The position numbers were made by a program, and so were the translations under genes. DNA of 64,000 nucleotides from Ridgeia piscesae (lineage: Eukaryota > Annelida > Polychaeta > Sabellida > Siboglinidae). The notes beneath the pieces were generated by a model. The model did no database searches, had not been told where the DNA came from, and saw only the letters and a program-made list of their open reading frames with translations. This document shows positions 58,101-64,000 of this stretch, piece after piece. Positions within the stretch are counted from its first letter, which is position 1; every line of letters begins with the position of its first letter. The DNA is taken from NCBI GenBank assembly GCA_025642075.2, contig JAODUO010000156.1:487001-551000 (forward strand), in the 5' to 3' direction.

Positions 58101-61100
58101 GTAACAACAACAGAAACTGCAAGTTTGTGAGAACAGTTAACTGGGTGTGAAGACAACAAAAACAAAGAGGTCGAAAGAAGGATGAACAATCTGAAGAACA
58201 AAATTGGAATTCAAAGCAGTACTTTTGGTGGTAAGTCACATGCATTGGGCAGTTCATGTGTAAAGGATACCAGAAGGAAAACTGGAAAAGCTTGCAGAAA
58301 CACAAGGTCACAAAACAAGGAGAAGTCTGCAGCTGAGGTGAGAGGACTGCACGAGGAGATATGAAAAGATAAGAGGCGGACGGTGGAGAGAAGTAGCAAT
58401 GGACAGAGTAGAAAGGAAAGAGTAGACAAATAAAGTGATCTTGCAAAATAATTTGGACTGACCTTCATCCGTGTACAACTGAGATCAATGAGAAGAACAT
58501 TGACTCTCTTCCAACTAAAGGCAATGATTCTAGATATGTATATCTGGGTCTAAATTTTATTTAATATACTTTTTAAGACTTTTAAGACTGGCATACTGAT
58601 GCTCAAGCAGAAAAACAAACACTTAAATTAAGTAAAATATAAAAGTATTGCACCATATACAGTAATATTTTAACCAAGGTTGTTATATGCTGTATTCCAG
58701 GTTGCCACATCATGGTTCAAACATCGTGAAAGGACTGTATTTTCTTAGAAATCTTAGTGTATAACACTTCAAGACTATCATATAAGTGGTAAATGAGTTT
58801 AGCATGTTTTTCTTTTGAAAACAGATTTGTGTGACAGATGTTTTTAATCTTTGTACAAAGACTAATACCTATTTGGAAACTCTATATACACTGTACTTTG
58901 ACGACTTATGACTTATTTATTTCACACTGCAGGTACCTTAAGTTACAGTAAACATATAATGAAACATTATTGTTAATTTTTTATATGACTGTTCATAATA
59001 AAAAAATCAATTATCCCTAAAAAGTATCAGACATAACACTAAGATTTGTAACTTCTTTCTTTGTAACAATTACTGTTACATGGTTCTATGTCACAATTAA
59101 ATAATTACACCTGCAACGTAAAAGGCAGATTTTTTTTAGATACACATGAAGTGTGTTTATTAGGAATACGGACACAATTGAACCATGATTACCGTTTCAG
59201 GTTCATCAATCTCACTGAATGGTCTCAGTCTGTCAGAGGGCAGCCAGGCACGGGACACTTTGTCATCAAAGAATACAACATGATAGTGTGTCTATAACAG
59301 AACACAAAGCGTCCCATGCAAATTTATGACTACGACATCCTTGAGTGCTACCGATACTGGTGGATATTACAAAATTGTGGATATTTGAAAGACAATGAAG
59401 GTAAAAAGTAATACAATTTAAATTTAAGGTAAAAAGTAATACAATTTACATAATTATGTCTAAAAAAATTTCATTTTGGCATTAACTTTATAGCTGTAAA
59501 TTATGTAGTTTTCAAGATATAGAAATAATAGGCTTTGCTGAATACCATCTTTAAAAATCATCAATCAAGCGTTCTTTACATTGTTCATTCAGCATTAAAT
59601 AATACACATTTAAAAATCACTAAAACGACAACACAGTAATCTTGACAAAAGTATAAGTTTTGAAATAGATCATAATTTATTTCGCTGTGGTTTAGCGAAA
59701 ATGCATGCCAAAAATGGGGTGTCAACGACGCTTCGCAACACTACAGCTGTTGCCAACATAAGCCTCAGCAAATCAAAACCCAGCTCTTGTAAACATATAA
59801 GTCGATGCCACATGAGAAATGAAAATTACAAAGAGTATAGGGCCTAAAGCGTGTTGAGTCATTATCTCAATCGCTTAACTGACTAAACTTGATTAACAAG
59901 TACGGAAATAAAATGTTGCATGAAAGCTGAAGAAGTCCAAAAATTTCAGATTTGAAACTCTCCCTAAAATATATACCACAATTATTTCTCTATATGCACT
60001 TATTAAGATAAATAAAATTTGGCAAAATTTTATATGGCAGCCATTTTGAAAAATGGTCACCCTCAAATTATATTTGGTTTTTGAAAATTCCACCTGGTGG
60101 AATTTTAAAGCTCTATGTATATATAATAACTTAACATCAACATTTAAGCTTTCTTAAGTACCAAGTGAATATGGGCCTATAGAGGGCAGGGCCAGGACTA
60201 ATTACAGTATGATGTGTGAAACTGTAGATGAGTTATCTTTAGTCTTCCTACATGTGTAACATAGATATTGTAATTGAAATACAGATATGACACGTACATA
60301 ACCACATGATCCTTACCGCCTTATTGCATGGACCCCGACATTCATAGAAGTCTTCATAGTCTGGATCAATTTCTACCATAGCAGGCCACCTAGAATGTAC
60401 ATCAAAGACTATCTAAACACAACTGATATGGCAAAATGTTAATATAAACACAGGCAAGGATGATGATGTTGAGAGTGAACTTCATCTGGAGCATCCTGCT
60501 ATAGTTCCAGGTATTAACGTACGTATGGTGAGAGTTTGCTATAGTCATAAACCAAATGAAACATTAACTGCTACAACATAACATCCTAAGTCCCTTTTAA
60601 AATCTCACCAAATGAAAATTTTCTAGGAATAACTCATAAATATCCAGGAATTCTAATGTGTTATTGTATATATTTATATGTCTCTTTCAGTGGTGATGCT
60701 AACACAGGTGTGAGAATAAAAATGTGAGTTGAAATGTTTTCAGTGTAAACAAATATCTGAAATAATACTTTAAGCCTAGCAGACACTGGTACCGTTCATG
60801 GTCTAAGATGTATGTCTGGATAGAACTTTTGTTGACATAGTGCCTTCAAACAGATAAGTTACAGTTATATGACAGTTATATGAATGTATAGCTACCAAGG
60901 ATAGCCATCCATCCTAGCCCAGACAACAGAGCCTTCTGTGTAAGTCATGAAGATGTAGTTCTCATCATGTTCCTGCTGATCAAACTGTTGTTGTGGCACA
61001 TCACAGTTGTTGTATTTCTCATCTGTTATAATGCAGCGAATAATGCAATAAGCAAAACCCTTCAATCCGTTATTCATAGTAGGAAAATTACAATGGTCTC

Positions 61101-61967
61101 TATGCGCAGGTGAAATCGTCTTCAAAGTTAATTCAGAAAGCAAGTATATATTATATTATGTATCTAAGAAACTATATGCAAACAAAAATGTGATCTTCTA
61201 TACAGAAAACTGGTGTTGTAATTAAAAATTAAACTAGATGTTTATATACAATATGAAAACAGACATTTATTACAAATATTTGTTTGCGATTGATGTCAAC
61301 AGATATAGAGCTTGTAATGACACACCTGTGTTCATGTGACAGAGCCAGGCGTCTGGCAGTGACGATGGGTCATGTACATGTGGCAGGTATCTCCACTTCA
61401 TACAGAAGGTTGATGTACACTGCACCCATGTCCCTGCATGAAGAACAGCAAGCTACAAGTTCAGATGTATAACACTCATAATATAAACCATGGATTAGCC
61501 TACCTGCTCCATAGATAACTGAATTCATTTATGTGGAACAACACCACCAATTCTAAAATAGTGAATCGTGGCTTGTTTGCCAATGACAGGAGACACAAGT
61601 AATTTGTATAAGAGCTTTATAAAAAATATCAACATAACCCCAGTATGGTAGCTTATGTTAATATACTGACCTGTTTCTTCTAGTTTCCTTTTTTGCATCT
61701 TCTGTCTTTTAGAGACTTTCTTTACCTTTTTCTTTGTGTGCTTAGTATAACCTACACTGATGGCCTTTTTGCTTCTGATGACATCATCATTTGTGCGTTT
61801 CTTAATGTTGTTACTTGTCTCCTTATGTGTCCAAGTTTTATTGTTGCTTTTTTCTTTGCTACATGTGTCTACCACGCTGTTGCTACATGTTTTCTTCTTG
61901 TGAACAATCTCATTTTGTTCATATTTGGAAGGAATGTGACCAACCATCGTTATATTCTTGTTATCAC
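54121..61967 (-). CDS. ZCWPW1: ZCWPW1-like CW zinc finger and PWWP domain protein (10 exons)
   Basis: Nuclear histone-mark reader. Exons, minus strand: 61967-61671, 61433-61326, 61022-60896, 60389-60317, 59291-59193, 57983-57900, 57390-57303, 56505-56329, 55524-55396, 55127-54121. All junctions are GT/AG and in phase; from the ATG at 61947 they give 722 residues. The CW domain (about residues 94-136) shows TWVQCTSTFCMKWR, WLCHMN and YNNC. The PWWP domain (about 156-220) shows VVWARMDGYPWWPAMVE and HVVFFDDKVSRAWLP. The rest is a lysine-rich tail with an acidic C-terminus. In vertebrates ZCWPW1 reads H3K4me3 plus H3K36me3 at recombination sites; ZCWPW2 shares the domain pair, so paralogue assignment is tentative. 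The gene is convergent with the kinesin. An additional upstream exon is possible, since the first exon opens with a split codon. Confidence 0.9.
54507..54566 (-). repeat. 12-bp coding repeat in ZCWPW1-like tail
   Basis: GGTTGTCTTCTC repeated five times on the + strand, encoding T-E-K-T units on the minus strand. In frame, so length changes would not disrupt the protein. Confidence 0.9.
55396..55524 (-). CDS. ZCWPW1: ZCWPW1-like exon: lysine-rich segment
   Basis: Acceptor CTTGTAG, donor GTATGT. It encodes VSDYEPEKVKKTKEKKKKKA, a likely nuclear localisation signal, then MQKNALGEDSSSVKTKTKWN. Phase one in and one out fits the neighbours. Confidence 0.85.
56329..56505 (-). CDS. ZCWPW1: ZCWPW1-like exon: acidic linker
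   Basis: Acceptor TGATTCAG, donor GTGCGT. It encodes VMFMKKKSKPQKVHLETFEL, ADGDVEDMLNDAEGIM and ILDFLPSDNE. It is open only in the frame set by the neighbours. No domain recognised. Confidence 0.82.
57303..57390 (-). CDS. ZCWPW1: ZCWPW1-like exon: DRLLRFSFSVRYCG
   Basis: Acceptor TGTTACAG, proposed donor GTAATG after 57303. It encodes DRLLRFSFSVRYCGKWG and a polar stretch. The start resembles the ...LKERIRLFGF segment of ZCWPW1. The donor was chosen because its phase fits the next exon; it is weak, so the exon end is less certain than the start. Confidence 0.7.
57900..57983 (-). CDS. ZCWPW1: ZCWPW1-like exon: helix after PWWP
   Basis: Acceptor CTTGTAG, donor GTGTGT. 28 codons encode GVNHSMGVNAAKRKALQA then LDMPLK, resembling the basic helical segment that follows the PWWP barrel in ZCWPW1. 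Confidence 0.85.
58000..59190 (-). other. ZCWPW1-like intron, no feature
   Basis: Open frames on both strands near 58090-58470 lack recognisable motifs and are not needed for the gene's phase. The other ZCWPW1-like introns (55128-55395 and 55525-57302 side stretches, 59292-60316) likewise show only AT-rich sequence. Confidence 0.6.
59193..59291 (-). CDS. ZCWPW1: ZCWPW1-like exon: PWWP strands (HVVFFDDKVSRAWLP)
   Basis: Acceptor GTTATAG, donor GTAATC. It encodes THYHVVFFDDKVSRAWLPSD then RLRPFSEIDEPET, matching YHVTFFGETVSRAWIP of ZCWPW1. 33 codons, phase 0 on both sides. Confidence 0.95.
60317..60389 (-). CDS. ZCWPW1: ZCWPW1-like exon: PWWP core (WPAMVEIDPD)
   Basis: Acceptor TTCTAG, donor GTAAGG. 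It completes the P-W-W-P motif across the junction and encodes PAMVEIDPDYEDFYECRG then PCNKA. Confidence 0.95.
60896..61022 (-). CDS. ZCWPW1: ZCWPW1-like exon: end of CW, start of PWWP
   Basis: Acceptor TAACAG, donor GTAGCT. It encodes DEKYNNCDVPQQQ (last CW cysteine) and GSVVWARMDGYPW, the first half of the PWWP motif. It ends two bases into the second Trp codon. Confidence 0.95.
61326..61433 (-). CDS. ZCWPW1: ZCWPW1-like exon: CW zinc finger
   Basis: Acceptor CATGCAG, donor GTGTGT. It encodes GTWVQCTSTFCMKWRYLP ... LPDAWLCHMNT. The W-V-Q-C-x4-C-x-K-W-R and W-x-C-x-M-N spacing is diagnostic of CW domains. The aromatic residues form the H3K4-methyl-lysine pocket in the family. Confidence 0.95.
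61671..61967 (-). CDS. ZCWPW1: ZCWPW1-like exon: basic N-terminus, ATG at 61947
   Basis: Acceptor TTTATAG just upstream (61973-61968), donor GTCAGT after 61671. The first Met in frame reads MVGHIPSKYEQNEIVHKKK; the exon ends KRQKMQKRKLEET plus one base. It is lysine-rich, consistent with a nuclear protein. Six in-frame codons precede the ATG after the acceptor, so a short upstream coding exon cannot be excluded. Confidence 0.8.
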
Positions 61968-63369
61968 CTATAAAGAAAATATGACAAATAAGATAACTAG
62001 CTTACTCATCCACCTGTGCAGCAACACATCAAAGGTATGCAGCAACGCAACAGTTAATCTCATGGATCCTGAACCATGATGTGTCATGGTTTTACACCAG
62101 TATGTACAATAATCGCTAGACATCACTAGTTTTTGGCGGCAACTTCATCAAATTATACCCGGATGTAGACAGGAGATTTACTGACAGTTTGACACCAAAT
62201 TTACATATATCGAAAAAGAAAAACGGTACTTTGTAGCAAAATCAAATCAGCAGTCGATCGTAGATGTTTCACTATTCATGTTAGCGATGTTCATGAGCAA
62301 GAAGTGCAGTTGTTTAGTTCGCATGTCCAATGATTTGGATGAAAATGTGAAAGCAGCAGCTATGTCGACAGCCATGTTTGACATCGGCGATATTTCAGTC
62401 TGTTCTGAGCTGTCAAATAATTGCGCGTTAGCCACAAAATAAAACTGATTTTCATGTATCTTATTGTCCATCTTGTTTCTTGTCTGGATTGTTGACATAA
62501 ATAATATTCTTATTATTTTCTATATGTTTTGTAGTCACACGACTGTAATTTTGATGACACAGTGTAGGCAAATTTATTCTGATTTATACAATATAATTTT
62601 ATTTTGTACTAGCATGTGCTATTTTTCACATAACACTTGTGATGGCAGTGTCATTTGCTGTACGTACTATTTCAATCCTGATTTGAGAAAAAAACAGGAC
62701 CAACTTCCTGACTGACATAAAATAGAACCCAGTTGATATAAAAGTATTAGTTTTTGTAGTACTCATTGAAGACACCTTATAATATAATAATTGATAACAT
62801 AATTGCTTTTAATTATGCAGGAATCAACAAAACTGATTTTCATATATATTGTCGGCCATCTTGGATTTGTTTTAATTATGTAAATTATATATTAATTAGT
62901 TTCAGTTAGTCATACAACAATGATGTATACATCAGTGTATAGATAATTCCTTTCTGGTTCCGATTGTATACACTTTTATATAATTGTGATGAACAGTTTT
63001 TACGATATGGTTCATTATGTGAACCCAAGTCTGGTCATAGTGTTGAGGCCCTCAGAAACTCAGGGCTTAAAGGGTATGTATTGGCAAAAAAAATGTTAAT
63101 TTTTTTTTATTACATGTATAGAATATAGTATGAAAATGATACAAGCAATGGTAAAATAATTTTAAACCCAATCAATTTATCAGAAATATTCTTAGAACAC
63201 TCCACATTCTGATGCACATTTTCACCGCGAACTATTTTGAGAACGGCAGCACCGGTGTCGCTGACGTCACACCTAGAACCCATTCGCGTATGGGAAATTT
63301 GCATGGCAACACTTTCTATTATCACCCAACAGCTTCGTTTCACGTGTGATCGATCTCGCGAATTTAATG
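61968..63369. other. intergenic region between divergent ZCWPW1-like and THAP-like sequences
   Basis: Should hold the ZCWPW1-like 5' UTR and promoter. A short minus-strand frame (62104-62024 side, starting MSSDYCTYW or MTHHGSG) could supply an alternative first exon, but no donor fits convincingly. Two diverged copies of an ACTGATTTTCAT...TGTC.GCCATCTTG repeat occur near 62440 and 62832. Confidence 0.45.
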
Positions 63370-63580
63370 ATGGCTAAACGATGTATTGTCTACAACTGTG
63401 ATAATACAAAAAGGTGGACATGCGCTGCATGAATTTCAGAAAGAAGAAGGTCTCCGAAGTCAGTCGGTACGCTTTGTGAGCGTGATTTGCCGTGAAGCGG
63501 GCCGACTTCTTGCCACTCGCAATTCACAAGCCGTCGTATGCGAAGTGCATTTCAGGATAATTAAATGTACTCATTGTTAA
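63370..63580 (+). pseudogene. THAP zinc-finger domain coding stretch, degenerate
   Basis: ATG at 63370 opens MAKRCIVYNCDNTK, the N-terminal C-x4-C of a THAP domain. After a one-base frame change in the A5 run near 63407 it continues GHALHEFQKEEGLRSQSVRF ... SQAVVCEVHF, with the L-H-x-F and C-x-x-H-F ends of the C2CH motif. The usual central Trp is read as Ser. THAP domains bind DNA and are found in P-element-type transposases and host regulators. This copy is either a pseudogene or an assembly-damaged first exon. CpG-richer sequence precedes it (about 63225-63365). Confidence 0.7.
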
Positions 63581-64000
63581 TTAATAAGGGACCAGAGAGC
63601 TCCGTGAAGAACAGTCAGAAGTAATGGTTGCTGCCTTCTTCCATCCTGACAAAGATGAGCCAGTAGAACAACACACCAGCCGTTTCAGCCAGTAGACCAA
63701 GCCTAGGCCCTAGGCTAGGCATCGGCTGTGACTAGCCTAGCCCTAGGCATCGACAGTCTCAGCAGATAATGTTGCATTATGTTTTTATTGTACAATATTC
63801 AAAAATCAGTTCATTGATCTTATGATTTGTTATGCATACGTATAAGTTTTTTTAATAAAATAAATAGAAAGTGTGCAGTAATAAACAAACCTGTCAAATA
63901 TAATATTATGCTAAACGTGACAAACAACAAAATGGTCATTATGGAAAATATTATTAATGGCTCTACGATTTATTTTATGATACAAATCACAAAGTAGATT
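63581..64000. other. sequence after THAP stretch
   Basis: No gene recognised. A CTAG-rich stretch (63695-63750) contains nested palindromic words GCCTAGGC, CCTAGG and GCCTAGCC that could fold into a short hairpin. Confidence 0.4.

Noticed and set aside
58093..58468. Minus-strand hydrophobic frame with Cys/Phe/Leu, possible membrane protein
   Set aside because: It lies in a ZCWPW1-like intron, has no recognisable domain and a composition expected from the complement of A/G-rich sequence.
62247..62498. Minus-strand 83-codon frame upstream of the ZCWPW1-like gene
   Set aside because: No recognised motif and no donor that would join it in phase to the exon at 61967; it cannot be supported as a gene.

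Overview
The window looks like nuclear DNA from an invertebrate animal, most likely a lophotrochozoan such as a mollusc. That placement is an inference from four things: AT-rich sequence, short exons split by GT/AG introns, a metazoan kinesin-3, and invertebrate-type mobile elements. No bacterial operons, tRNA, rRNA or CRISPR arrays were recognised.

Layout. (1) 692-44360, + strand: the 3' half of a KIF1A/KIF1B/UNC-104 kinesin-3 gene. Nineteen exons (2400 nt, 799 codons plus stop, all phases compatible) encode the stalk/KIF1-type region through to the C-terminal PH domain. The motor and FHA domains lie upstream of base 1. (2) Inside its introns, about 18 kb of tandem repeats in more than a dozen arrays, plus a ~6 kb DIRS-like tyrosine-recombinase retrotransposon (about 34820-40830, antisense). 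(3) 44361-54120: 3' flank, then a decayed element with ~300-bp inverted arms (about 49440-52020) and an older dispersed repeat. (4) 54121-61967, - strand: a complete or nearly complete ten-exon gene for a CW zinc finger + PWWP domain protein like ZCWPW1, convergent with the kinesin. (5) 63370-63580, + strand: a decayed THAP zinc-finger coding stretch.

The most unusual feature is that many intronic minisatellites of the kinesin gene are built from the gene's own splice junctions. The repeat unit carries the 3' splice site plus the first exon bases (exons at 692, 22610 and 42309), or the last exon bases plus the 5' splice site (exons ending 9150, 9698 and 42846). In three cases (9150, 9698 and the last 45-bp units before 22610) the spacing is a multiple of three and the reading frame is open across the copies, so use of a decoy site would add a whole number of residues. 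I know of no described system of this type. Whether the decoy sites are used can only be settled with RNA data.

The two recognised genes have no obvious functional link: one is an axonal/vesicle transport motor, the other a histone-mark reader. Both are supported by exon-by-exon similarity to remembered family sequences and by splice-site and phase consistency, not by any search.
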